DNA of 64,000 nucleotides from Gammaproteobacteria bacterium (lineage in GTDB: Bacteria > Pseudomonadota > Gammaproteobacteria > Pseudomonadales > Azotimanducaceae). Below are positions 25,509 through 34,134 of the stretch, in pieces (the first letter of the stretch is position 1; each line of letters opens with the position of its first letter). Made by a program: the position numbers and the translations under genes. Below the pieces are notes generated by a model, which saw nothing but the letters and a program-made list of their open reading frames with translations, was not told the origin of the DNA and did no database searches. The DNA lies in assembly GCA_009846005.1 (NCBI GenBank), contig VXYL01000102.1, positions 1 to 64,000 on the forward strand, read 5' to 3'.

Positions 25509-26867
25509 GTGTCCAACGTCATCGTCTTCATGTCCGACGAGCACAACCCGCGCTACTCGTCGCCCTACGGCCACCCCTTCGTGGACACCCCGAACATGCA
25601 TTGGCTGGCCGACAACGGCACGGTTTTCGAGCACGCCTACTGCCCGTCGCCGCTGTGCGTGCCGAGCCGCTCGGCGTTCCTGACCGGCAAGCGTGTCCAT
25701 GCGGTGGGGGCGTACGGCAACAACCGGCTGGGCATCCCGCCGGAAACCCACGGCCTCGGGGCGGTGCTCGGCGATCAAGGCGTGCACACCGTGTTCATCG
25801 GCAAGGTCCATGCCTATCGGCCGGTGGCGGAACTGGGTTTCTCGGAGACGATCGAAGCGCACGACTTGGGCTGGGGTTTCGACAGGGGGCAGCAGCGGCG
25901 ACCGCTAGCGGTGCGCGAAGGCGCGGCGGCGCGTTTCGAGCAGTACGGTCCCCACGATCCGCCGTGGAAAAACGATGTGGTGTACATGGACGCCGCCGTC
26001 GACTGGCTGCTGACCCGCGCACCCCTTGTCGACGAGCCCTGGGTCCTCTACGTCAACCTCGTGAAGCCCCACTTTCCCCACTACTGCACCGAGGAACTGT
26101 GGGACAGGTACCGCGATCACGGGGATCTACTGGAACACGGCATCGAGGCGGAGACGGCGCAGCATCCCTACGCGGGCGACCTGCGCAAACACTTCGAACT
26201 CGACGGCATCCAGGAACGTGATGTCCGCGGGCTGCGCCGGGGCTACTACGCCTGCGTGACCTTCATCGACCAGCAACTCGGGCGGCTGTTGTCCGCACTG
26301 GTGGAAGCGGATCTGGCGAGCACCACGAACTTGGTCTACACCTCGGATCATGGCGAGATGCTCGGCAAGTTCGGGCTGTGGTGGAAATGCAACCTACTGG
26401 AGGACGCGTCTCGGATCCCGTGCATCGCGGCGGGTCCCGACTTCGAGTCCGGCGTGCGCGTGGCGACACCCGTCGATCTTCACGACCTGCAGGCCAGCGT
26501 GTTCTCGCTGACGGGTTCGGCGCATCCGGAGACTTGGCATGGCGCTCCGTTGGAACAGATGGCGACGCAAGACCCTGATCGGGTCGTCTTCTCCGAGTAC
26601 CACGGCCACGGCACCCGGGCCGGTTCGTTCATGGTCCGCCGCGGCGACTGGAAGCTGATCCACAACATCGAGGCCGAAGATCAGCTGTTCGATCTCGGCA
26701 ACGACCCGGAGGAACTCGACAACCGCATTGCGGCGAATCCGGAAAAGGCCGAGGAGCTCTTCTCGACGCTGGCAGGCATCTGCGACCCGCAAGCCGAAAA
26801 TCGCGGCGCGGAGGCGTCCTTCGAACGGCAGATGACCCTGGATCGGCAGGCGTCAGGTGCCGACTAA
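25509..26867 (+). CDS. Type I sulfatase (alkaline-phosphatase superfamily)
   Basis: A 452-residue formylglycine sulfatase. MSDEHNPRYSS carries the first metal Asp-Glu-His cluster, and PLCVPSRSAFLTGK is the CxPxR site whose Cys is converted to formylglycine. The metal ligands YTSDHGEMLGKFGLWWK follow further on, and the C-terminal LFDLGNDPEELDN is typical. No signal peptide is present, suggesting a cytoplasmic enzyme such as the choline-sulfatase or glycan-sulfatase branches. The GTG start at 25509 is well placed after GGGAGG; the longer frame from 25485 is less likely. It faces a second sulfatase gene, with copy 2 of the repeat between them. No formylglycine-generating enzyme gene is nearby. 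Confidence 0.88.
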   Translation: MSNVIVFMSDEHNPRYSSPYGHPFVDTPNMHWLADNGTVFEHAYCPSPLCVPSRSAFLTGKRVHAVGAYGNNRLGIPPETHGLGAVLGDQGVHTVFIGKVHAYRPVAELGFSETIEAHDLGWGFDRGQQRRPLAVREGAAARFEQYGPHDPPWKNDVVYMDAAVDWLLTRAPLVDEPWVLYVNLVKPHFPHYCTEELWDRYRDHGDLLEHGIEAETAQHPYAGDLRKHFELDGIQERDVRGLRRGYYACVTFIDQQLGRLLSALVEADLASTTNLVYTSDHGEMLGKFGLWWKCNLLEDASRIPCIAAGPDFESGVRVATPVDLHDLQASVFSLTGSAHPETWHGAPLEQMATQDPDRVVFSEYHGHGTRAGSFMVRRGDWKLIHNIEAEDQLFDLGNDPEELDNRIAANPEKAEELFSTLAGICDPQAENRGAEASFERQMTLDRQASGAD

Positions 26868-26871
26868 TGTC

Positions 26872-26973
26872 GTAGGGGCGACGCTTGTCGTCGCCCGCGA
26901 GGTGCTGTCGCGCCCGCAAGGGCGCGCCGTCGCCGCCAAAGGTGGCACGGGACGGGACAAGCCCGTCCCCTAC
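26872..26973. repeat. Dispersed palindromic intergenic repeat, copy 2
   Basis: Left hairpin GTAGGGGCGACGCTTGTCGT followed by CGCCC; right hairpin GACGGGACAAGCCCGTCCCC ending TAC. About 60 bp of GC-rich sequence, itself with short palindromes, lies between. It fills the gap between two convergent sulfatase genes and could act as a two-way transcription barrier. Confidence 0.85.
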
Positions 26974-27005
26974 GGTTCGCCGGTCCGAGGCGGCGCCACG
27001 CGGGT

Positions 27006-28448
27006 TTATTCCATCCAAGGGTAGCGATAGGCGAAGGCGTCGTCCTTCGTTGCGTGGTCACGTTGACCGCGTCCCGTGACGGGTAGCATGCTGCCGTCCA
27101 ACCGAGGGTCGACGTAGCTCGCGAACCAGTCGTCGAGTTCCCGGCGCAACGATCGGATGCGTTCGGTGTGTCCGGGACGGCTGAACAGATTCTCCCGCTC
27201 CTCGGGATCGTCGGCGACGTTGTAGAGTTCGTGCGGTCCGGCGGGGTAGCGCCAGACGAGCTTCCACTCCTGCGAGCGGATCATCCGCACGGGTCCGTAC
27301 TCGTCGAACACGTAGATGCTCTTGCGTTGGTTGATCGATCGGCCCGCAAGGAGCGGCGCGAAGGAACGGCCGGGAAGACCGCTTGGTACGCGACCGCCCT
27401 CGCCGAGGTAGTCCAGCAGCGTCGGCAGCCAGTCGTACTGGCTGAGGAGATCGGTGTTCACCTGACCAGCGGGAACGTGGCCCGGTCGCCTGATCAGGCA
27501 GGGGATCTTGACGCTGGTGTCGAACATGTTCTGCGGCCAGGTGGCGTTGCCCTTGCCGTAGAGGCCGTGGTGGCCCATGTTCATGCCGTTGTCGCTCATG
27601 AACACGACCAGCGTGTTGTCCGCCGCGCCGTGCTCGTCGAGCCAATCCAGCAACCGCCCTAGGTTTCGGTCCATCCCCTCGAGCGCGGCGAAATAGCCGG
27701 CGAGATTGCGCCTGCGCCGCTCGCTGTCCACCGGATTCGCGTAGAACCCCACCGGCAACGGTTCGTCCGCCGGAACCGAGCGGAAGGGACAGTTCTCGTA
27801 GTAGTCGTCCCAAAGCGCGGCGGGATGGAACTCGCGTCCCCACGGCGCATGGGGCGCCGTGAAGTGAACCGCGAGGCAGAACGGCGTGTCCGGGTCGACG
27901 TGGTCGAGGAAGCGGAGCGCGTTGTCGACGAACAGATCGGAGGCGTAGCTGCCTTCGCGCTTGGTGAGTTCGCCTTCTTCCACCACCGGCACCCGGTAGT
28001 AGTTCGTTCCGCCATAGGGCATCGGGTTCCACGTCTCGAAGCCCGCGCGTGGCGTCAGGCTGTCGCCCAAGTGCCACTTGCCGGATAGGCAGGTGTCGTA
28101 GCCGAGCCGAGCGAGCAGCTCGGCGTAGGTCGACATGCCCGCCAGGAACTCCACACCGTCCGCTGGAACCCGGTGGTCGAGTCCCGCGGGGCTGGTGTCG
28201 GACTGCCAGTGCAGGAAGTCGTGCACCCCGTGCTGGGACGGGATGCGACCGGTCAGGATCGACGCGCGGGCGGGCGAACACACCGGCGAGGTGCAGAAGA
28301 AGCTGTCGAAGCGGATGCCTTCCCGCGCCAGCCGGTCGAGATTCGGCGAGCGGATCTCCGTGTTGCCGGCGCAACCCATCGCCCAGGCGCCCTGGTCGTC
28401 GGTGAGTACGAATAGAACGTTCGGGCGATGCGGGTTTCGGCTCGCCAT
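27006..28448 (-). CDS. Type I sulfatase (alkaline-phosphatase superfamily)
   Basis: A 480-residue sulfatase. NVLFVLTDDQGAWAMGCAGN holds the first metal aspartates, SPVCSPARASILTGR is the CxPxR formylglycine site, SGKWHLGD and APHAPWG follow, and VVFMSDNGMNMGHHGL holds the later metal ligands. No signal peptide is visible, so it appears cytoplasmic. Similarity to the convergent sulfatase is limited to the family motifs, so this is not a recent duplication. Substrate may be a sulfated sugar or ester. The next gene on the strand ends 6 bp upstream of its start codon region, so the two may be cotranscribed. Confidence 0.88.
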   Translation of the reverse strand: MASRNPHRPNVLFVLTDDQGAWAMGCAGNTEIRSPNLDRLAREGIRFDSFFCTSPVCSPARASILTGRIPSQHGVHDFLHWQSDTSPAGLDHRVPADGVEFLAGMSTYAELLARLGYDTCLSGKWHLGDSLTPRAGFETWNPMPYGGTNYYRVPVVEEGELTKREGSYASDLFVDNALRFLDHVDPDTPFCLAVHFTAPHAPWGREFHPAALWDDYYENCPFRSVPADEPLPVGFYANPVDSERRRRNLAGYFAALEGMDRNLGRLLDWLDEHGAADNTLVVFMSDNGMNMGHHGLYGKGNATWPQNMFDTSVKIPCLIRRPGHVPAGQVNTDLLSQYDWLPTLLDYLGEGGRVPSGLPGRSFAPLLAGRSINQRKSIYVFDEYGPVRMIRSQEWKLVWRYPAGPHELYNVADDPEERENLFSRPGHTERIRSLRRELDDWFASYVDPRLDGSMLPVTGRGQRDHATKDDAFAYRYPWME

Positions 28449-28454
28449 TGCTTC

Positions 28455-28919
28455 CTACGCGTCGTTCTGTCGGCCCAACGCCGCCAGGAAGTTCGCCTCG
28501 TCCCTAGGCGAGACGAAGATCCGGGATTCGCCGCACCCTATCAGCATGCGTTTGCTGCTCAACGCGAAGTCCTCGCCGTATTCGATCGGATGGGACCAAC
28601 GGGGCCATGGCTTGACGGCGGTGATGTCGGCAAGGTCGATGCGCTCGCGACGAATAAGCTTCGAGACCGTTAGCGTACCGTTGCGAATGCGGTAGGTCGT
28701 TCCCGCAACTAGCCAAACGGGCATCGCGACGGCAAGAATCAGCACGGCGGTCGCGATCACGCCGTGCCTGGAGCTAGTCGTCAGCAATAGGATCATCGCG
28801 GCGCCCATTAGGGAGCAGATCAGGATTTGGCCGCAGGCGGGCCAACCGACCGCCGATCGAAAAACCCACGTCGGTACGTCGTCGGGACTTGTCGTTTCAC
28901 GCGGTCGTTGAACTGCCAT
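28455..28919 (-). CDS. Membrane protein with bacterial PH domain (YyaB-like)
   Basis: A 154-residue protein. Two hydrophobic helices (about residues 28-50 and 54-76) form a hairpin, followed by a small beta-rich domain: YRIRNGTLTVSKLIRRERIDL, then DITAVKPW, ALSSKRMLIGCG and IFVSPRDEANFLAALG. That order matches the bPH_4/YyaB-like pleckstrin-homology domain found behind membrane anchors. The ATG at 28919 gives a proper start; longer frames add unlikely residues. Function unknown. It lies directly upstream of the minus-strand sulfatase gene and divergent from vsr. Confidence 0.65.
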   Translation of the reverse strand: MAVQRPRETTSPDDVPTWVFRSAVGWPACGQILICSLMGAAMILLLTTSSRHGVIATAVLILAVAMPVWLVAGTTYRIRNGTLTVSKLIRRERIDLADITAVKPWPRWSHPIEYGEDFALSSKRMLIGCGESRIFVSPRDEANFLAALGRQNDA

Positions 28920-29062
28920 CCGGACTGTAGTCGGGAGCTTCGCCCTTTTGTACGCCAAGCCTGCCGAACTGGCAAGGAACCAAACCGTGCCTGAGCCGCG
29001 CAATGCACATATTTGTACGGAAGTGCTATGGTGATTCCGTCGTTGTGGATACGACGGCGAGC

Positions 29063-29491
29063 ATGGTCGACACCCTCACACCTGCCCAGCGCAGCGCCCT
29101 GATGTCGCGCATCCGGGGCGTGGATACCAAGCCGGAACTCGCTGTGCGCCGTGGCCTCCACGCCCGGGGTTACCGGTATCGCGTCCACCTGCGCGGATTG
29201 CCGGGACGTCCGGACGTGGTGTTCACGAAACGGCGGATCGCGGTGTTCGTGCACGGCTGCTTCTGGCATCGCCACGGCTGTGCGAAGACGTCGGACCCGA
29301 AGTCACGCGTCGAGTACTGGCAAACCAAGTTCGAATCCAACGTCGAGCGAGACCGCCGCAACCAGGAGCAGTTGGTCCGGGACGGCTGGCGGGTATACGT
29401 CGCCTGGGAATGCGAAGTGGAGAAGGACGACACGCTGATCACACGGCTCTCGGATTTCCTTGGTCCGCCGCGGCTGCCCGAACCAGCATAG
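29063..29491 (+). CDS. vsr: Very short patch repair (Vsr) endonuclease
   Basis: A 142-residue T:G mismatch endonuclease that nicks 5' of the mispaired T arising from deaminated 5-methylcytosine. Numbering from the ATG at 29063 matches E. coli Vsr exactly: Glu25, Asp51 (GRPDVVF), His64, Phe67, Trp68 and His69 (VHGCFWHRH), and zinc ligands Cys66, His71, Cys73 and Cys117. All catalytic and zinc residues are kept. Vsr genes usually sit beside a cytosine-5 methyltransferase; none is present within this window. The stop TAG (29489-29491) lies just ahead of, and in frame with, the next gene. Confidence 0.92.
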   Translation: MVDTLTPAQRSALMSRIRGVDTKPELAVRRGLHARGYRYRVHLRGLPGRPDVVFTKRRIAVFVHGCFWHRHGCAKTSDPKSRVEYWQTKFESNVERDRRNQEQLVRDGWRVYVAWECEVEKDDTLITRLSDFLGPPRLPEPA

Positions 29492-29527
29492 CGGGGTCGT
29501 CCGATTAAGCGCACGGCCGCCCAAGCG

Positions 29528-31132
29528 TTGGTGGAGACGCTGGAGAACCAGGGCGTCGACCGGATCTTCTGCGTCCCCGGCGAGAGCTATCTCGACGTGC
29601 TCGACGCGCTGCGGGACTCGGCCATTCAAACGGTGGTTGCCCGACAGGAAGGCGGTGCCGCCATGATGGCGGAGGCCGATGCCAAGCTCACGGGCCGCCC
29701 CGGCGTCGTCTTCGTCACCCGCGGACCGGGTGCCGCGAACGCCAGTTCGGGGGTTCACGTGGCCCAGCAGGATTCGACGCCGCTGGTGCTGTTCGCCGGT
29801 CAGGTGGCGCGTGCCGCGCGGGGCCGCGACGCCTTCCAGGAGGTCGACTTCGCCGCATTCTACGGCGGGATGGCCAAAAGCGTGGAGGAGGCGGACGACG
29901 CCGACCGCCTTCCCGGTGTGGTTGCCCAGGCTTTCCGCACGGCGCTGTCGGACCGCCCCGGACCTGCGGTCGTGTCGCTGCCGGAAGACATGCTGGGAGA
30001 GCCGTGCGCGGCGCCGCCGGGCGGGCGCGTTGCGGTGAGCGACGAACCCCTGGACGACGAACTGGTTCGCGAGTTCGACGCACGGCTCGAAGACTCCCAG
30101 CGACCCCTCGTGGTCGTCGGCGGTTCGCTCTGGCGTGCGCCGGACACGGCGAGACTCGCGAACTACGCCGAGACCGCAGGCGTCCCCGTCGCCTGCGTGT
30201 TCCGTCGCCAGCAGCTTTTCGACCACGAACATCCCCACTACGTCGGCGACATCGGCATCGGCGTCAACCCGGAATTGCGCCGCGCCGTCGAGGAAACCGA
30301 TCTTCTTGTGCTGCTCGGCACGAGGTTCTCGGAGATACCAAGCCAGTCGTACGCGCTGCCGTTGGCGCACACGCCCGTGGTTCACGTGCATCCTGACGCA
30401 TCGGAACTGCAGCGGGTGCATCAGGCCGAACTGGCGATCCAGGCCCGTCCCGGCACTTTCCTGGCGGCGTCGGCGGCGCGGGGCAAGCGGAGCGAGTACG
30501 TGCACGCCCTGCATGCGGGCTACCTGGAATGGTCGCGTCTACCGCACCCGTCGCCGGGGTCAATGACCATGGGCAAGGTCATGGCCACCCTTCGGGATCT
30601 CCGCGACCCGCACTTGATCGTCACCAACGGCGCGGGGAACTACTCGGGCTGGGTGCACCGCTTTCACCGGTTCCGCTGGTTCGGAACCCAGGTAGCACCC
30701 ACGTCGGGGTCCATGGGCTACGGACTGCCGGCGGCGATCGCGGCAAAGCTCCGTCATCCAGAGGGGACGGTGGTGTGCTTCGCGGGCGATGGCTGCTTCC
30801 AGATGACCGGCCAGGAGATCGCCACGGCCGTGCAGTACGACGCGCGCGTGATCGTGCTCGTGGTCGACAACGGCATGTACGGCACCATCCGCATGCACCA
30901 GGAACGCAGCTTCCCCGGTCGCGTCCACGCGACGTCGTTGACGAATCCCGACTTCGCCGCGCTGGCGAGGGCCTACGGCGGGTACGGTGAGCGGGTGGAA
31001 CGCGATGCCGACTTTCCGGCCGCGTTTGCGCGGGCGCGGGAAGCCCGCGTGCCGGCGGTGTTGCACCTTCTGGTCGACCCCGAGGCGATAACACCCGCCG
31101 AGACGTTGGCGTCGTTGCGGCACTTACCGTAG
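29528..31132 (+). CDS. Thiamine diphosphate enzyme, acetolactate synthase large-subunit-like
   Basis: A 534-residue (as called) ThDP enzyme. The N-terminal Pyr domain has FCVPGESYLDVLDALRDS and the cofactor-activating Glu41 in ARQEGGAAMMAEA. The middle domain is NAD/FAD-like, and the C-terminal PP domain has GDGCFQMTGQEIATAVQYDA ending at VDNGMYG. It resembles IlvB but is somewhat short, has no IlvH partner, and may be a related decarboxylase, oxalyl-CoA or sulfoacetaldehyde type. The start is uncertain: TTG 29528 is used here, but homologues usually begin about 8 residues earlier, where only ATT (29504) is available. Its stop TAG (31130-31132) lies in repeat copy 3. Confidence 0.82.
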   Translation: MVETLENQGVDRIFCVPGESYLDVLDALRDSAIQTVVARQEGGAAMMAEADAKLTGRPGVVFVTRGPGAANASSGVHVAQQDSTPLVLFAGQVARAARGRDAFQEVDFAAFYGGMAKSVEEADDADRLPGVVAQAFRTALSDRPGPAVVSLPEDMLGEPCAAPPGGRVAVSDEPLDDELVREFDARLEDSQRPLVVVGGSLWRAPDTARLANYAETAGVPVACVFRRQQLFDHEHPHYVGDIGIGVNPELRRAVEETDLLVLLGTRFSEIPSQSYALPLAHTPVVHVHPDASELQRVHQAELAIQARPGTFLAASAARGKRSEYVHALHAGYLEWSRLPHPSPGSMTMGKVMATLRDLRDPHLIVTNGAGNYSGWVHRFHRFRWFGTQVAPTSGSMGYGLPAAIAAKLRHPEGTVVCFAGDGCFQMTGQEIATAVQYDARVIVLVVDNGMYGTIRMHQERSFPGRVHATSLTNPDFAALARAYGGYGERVERDADFPAAFARAREARVPAVLHLLVDPEAITPAETLASLRHLP

Positions 31133-31157
31133 GGGAGGGGCTTGTCCCCTCCCGTGC
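31129..31157. repeat. Dispersed palindromic intergenic repeat, copy 3 (short)
   Basis: Only one hairpin is kept: GTAGGGGAGGGG, CTTG loop, then CCCCTCCC. The GTAG at its left edge supplies the TAG stop of the ThDP enzyme gene. It lies between that gene and the convergent S9 peptidase gene. Confidence 0.75.
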
Positions 31158-31192
31158 CAAGCAACGGATTCGTTCGAAAGACCCCCGCCCGG

Positions 31193-33928
31193 TCACTCCA
31201 CGCTGATCAGCTCCGTCACCATGGTGCCTCCGCCGGCCATGGGCGGCAGCGTCGCCTCGCTCTTGACGGCGAGATGCGGCTTGGCACGCGTCACCCAGCT
31301 CTTGCCGGAGATGCCGGTGCCGTCGGCGCTGGCGACCTCCAATTGGTACACATCGAAGGTTCCCGCAGGCGTCTCCACCGACTCCGCTGCGACCACCTCG
31401 ATGTTGATCTGCTGCACTTGCTGCATGTTCGGTTCGAACGCCTGCACGCGGGTCTTGAGACCCGGTTCGAGCGGCATGACGGCGAGGGCGGTTTCCAAGT
31501 GGCCTAGAACGGACTCTTCGATCGGTATGTCGACATCCACGGTGTTGCCGCCCGGCATGGTCACGCTACCGGTAATTGCGTCGTCGGCGAAGTCCAGCCT
31601 CATGCTGACGGGTCCTTGATCGATGGCGCGATGCACGGGCCGGAGGCTGTCCACCCTTAGGTAGGCCACATCGGATGCCTCGCCCACCGGAAGCTCGACG
31701 GTGGTTGCGACGCGCCAGACCTCTTCGTCGTTGTGCGTTGTCCTCGACCGCTCGACGACGGTGTTCATCGCCATCGACTGGCCCGCCATCTCCATCGTGA
31801 TCCGGTAGGTTACGGTGGCAGGCTCCAGGGCGGAGCCGTCGAGGGCGATCTCGACGAAGTCGCCGTCGTCGGCACTTGGCATCTCGACATCGTCGATGTC
31901 CACCCTGAGTGCGCGCAGTCTTGCTGAGACTTCCGCGGTCGACCCACGTTGGTAGCGACCGTCGAGGTGGCGCGCCAGGAATCGCTCGATGGCGGCGAAC
32001 ATCGCCAGACGGTTCTCCTTGCCTCGGAAGCCGTGGCCTTCGTCCGGCGCGAGCAGGTACTGCACGGGACGGTCGAGGTCGCGCAGCGCGACGACGATCT
32101 GATCCGACTCGGCCTTCTTGACGCGCGGGTCGTTGGCGCCCTGGATGATGAGCAGCGGCGCTTCGATGTTCTCGGCGTGGAAGAACGGCGACTGCGCAAC
32201 GAGGCGCGCGCGGTCTTCCTCGTCGTCCGGATCGCCGACCCGGCGCAGGAACATCTGCTTGGTCGGTCCCCAGTAGGGCGGGATCGAATCGAGCAGGGTG
32301 ATGATGTTGGACGGGCCGACGATCGAGACGCCGGCGGCGTAGAGATCCGGCGTGAATGCGACCCCGGCAAGCGTCGCGTAGCCGCCGTACGACGCGCCCA
32401 TGATGGCGATCTGCTCGGGATCGGCGATTCCCGCGTCGACGAGATGCTTCACGCCATCGGTGATGTCGTGCTGCATGATGCCCGTGCCCCATTCGCCGTT
32501 GCCGGCGTTGAGGAACGCCTTGCCGAAGCCCGTCGAGGCGCGGAAGTTCGGCTGCATCACGGCGTAGCCCCGGTTGGCGAGGAACTGCACGAACGGGTCG
32601 TACCCCCAGTAGTCGCGTCCCCAGGGTCCGCCGTGGGGCAGGATCACCGTGGGCAGGTTCTCGGCGGGCACGCCCTTCGGCGTGACGAGATACCCGGGTA
32701 TCTCGACGCCGTCCCGCGCCTTGTAGCGGATGGCCTGCATGGGCGCGAGGTGGTCGCTCGGGAGATCCGGTCTGGAGTCGTAGAGCTTTTCGAGCTTCCG
32801 CTCGGCACGGTCGTAGAGATAGACCGCGCCGGGATTGGTGTCGCTCCCGACCACGACGATCTGGCGGGACTCGTCTTCGGTCCCGGATTGGTAGCCGATT
32901 TCGCCGTCGGGAAGTTCATTGCGCAGCCACTCGAGCTCGCGCTGCAGGGCCTCGGTACGCGGATAGATTCGCACCCGGTCGCCGGTGTAGACGGTAGCGA
33001 CCAGTTCCTCCGTGACGTCTGAGAACCAGGTGCCCCCGAAGTCGACTTCGCCTTCGGGGTCCGACTCGATCGTCTCCGCTTCGCCGGATTCGACATCGAC
33101 AAGCAGCAACCTCGACAGGTCGACGCCCTTGTTGCTGGTCATGTACACGCGTTTGCCGTCCTTGTGGAACCGCACGGTGTCGCAGTTCTCCTCGAAATCG
33201 CATTCGTAGAGAACCCGGCCTAGCGCGCCGTTCTCCACGACAAGCGTCTCGTAGCCACCATCGCCTCGCTGCCGCGCGGCAAGTCGGACCTCGCCGGACA
33301 AGTCGGTGACCCAGCCCGCGACATTGCTGTCGTTCTGGATCAGGAGTTCGCGTTCCCCGGTGTCGATGTCGAGTCGGTAGACGTCGTGCAATGCGGGGTC
33401 GCGGTCGTTGATGCCCACGATGATGCGGTTCGGCGTGGCTTCGGGCACTGCGTAGATGAATGCCCTCACGCCCTCGATGGCCGTCAGGTCGCGGGCACCC
33501 GGTACGCCGGTCGCTTCGTTCACTTCGCCTGCGGGGTCGACGGCGTAGACGTGGTAGTTCTCGTCGCCGCCCTTGTCCTGGACGTAGAGCACGTAGCGGC
33601 TGTCCTCGGTCCAGAAGTAGCCGGCCACCGGACGTTCGGTGTCGGCAGTGATGGGTCGGGCGGCATCGAACGGCGCGTCGACGGCCTTCACCCAGATGTT
33701 CACGATGCCGTTGTAGGGTTTGCGGAAGGTGATCCACTTGCCGTCCGGCGAGATCTGGGTGCCGGAAATCTCGGGGTCGCCGAAGAATACCTCCCGGTCG
33801 ATCAGCGGCGGCAAGTTGGCCAGCCGACTCTCGACGGGGTCGTCTTGCGGCTCCTGTGCGTGGGCTGCCATGGGTGCGACGGCCAAGACTGCCACCAGCG
33901 CATTCCGGACGTATTGGGAGATTCGCAT
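31193..33928 (-). CDS. Exported S9 family prolyl oligopeptidase-type peptidase with C-terminal extension
   Basis: A 911-residue periplasmic or secreted peptidase. A signal peptide spans about residues 1-24 (ending MAAHA). A beta-propeller of about 350 residues has repeats such as [11 protein letters not shown] and [12 protein letters not shown]. The alpha/beta hydrolase domain has the catalytic GASYGGYA serine, the GANDPRV aspartate and the DEGHGF histidine. Beyond the usual end (about residue 660) is a further 250 residues of beta-rich sequence without a recognised family, containing [20 protein letters not shown] and [12 protein letters not shown], the latter like DUF3108-type lipoprotein folds. 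The start at 33928 is chosen for signal-peptide length. Confidence 0.85.
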   Translation of the reverse strand: MRISQYVRNALVAVLAVAPMAAHAQEPQDDPVESRLANLPPLIDREVFFGDPEISGTQISPDGKWITFRKPYNGIVNIWVKAVDAPFDAARPITADTERPVAGYFWTEDSRYVLYVQDKGGDENYHVYAVDPAGEVNEATGVPGARDLTAIEGVRAFIYAVPEATPNRIIVGINDRDPALHDVYRLDIDTGERELLIQNDSNVAGWVTDLSGEVRLAARQRGDGGYETLVVENGALGRVLYECDFEENCDTVRFHKDGKRVYMTSNKGVDLSRLLLVDVESGEAETIESDPEGEVDFGGTWFSDVTEELVATVYTGDRVRIYPRTEALQRELEWLRNELPDGEIGYQSGTEDESRQIVVVGSDTNPGAVYLYDRAERKLEKLYDSRPDLPSDHLAPMQAIRYKARDGVEIPGYLVTPKGVPAENLPTVILPHGGPWGRDYWGYDPFVQFLANRGYAVMQPNFRASTGFGKAFLNAGNGEWGTGIMQHDITDGVKHLVDAGIADPEQIAIMGASYGGYATLAGVAFTPDLYAAGVSIVGPSNIITLLDSIPPYWGPTKQMFLRRVGDPDDEEDRARLVAQSPFFHAENIEAPLLIIQGANDPRVKKAESDQIVVALRDLDRPVQYLLAPDEGHGFRGKENRLAMFAAIERFLARHLDGRYQRGSTAEVSARLRALRVDIDDVEMPSADDGDFVEIALDGSALEPATVTYRITMEMAGQSMAMNTVVERSRTTHNDEEVWRVATTVELPVGEASDVAYLRVDSLRPVHRAIDQGPVSMRLDFADDAITGSVTMPGGNTVDVDIPIEESVLGHLETALAVMPLEPGLKTRVQAFEPNMQQVQQINIEVVAAESVETPAGTFDVYQLEVASADGTGISGKSWVTRAKPHLAVKSEATLPPMAGGGTMVTELISVE

Positions 33929-34058
33929 TTGCTTACGGCTCCGCCGTTGTGGGGGCGGCAAGCGTATCACTTGCTAGCGGCTTCGCATGGGCGAAGTCCC
34001 GACGCGAAGGTGGCCCGCTGCCCAATGCAGACCCGCCCAGCGAAGCGAAGTTACGTTC

Positions 34059-34134
34059 GTAGGGGCGATCCTTGTGGTCGCCCGCCCCGGACGGGCCGAT
34101 TGGTCGGCGCGGGACGGGACAAGCCCGTCCCTAC
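34059..34134. repeat. Dispersed palindromic intergenic repeat, copy 4
   Basis: Left hairpin GTAGGGGCGATCCTTGTGGT plus CGCCC; right hairpin GACGGGACAAGCCCGTCCC ending TAC. The final CTA (34131-34133) is the TAG stop of the minus-strand carboxyltransferase gene. Confidence 0.85.
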
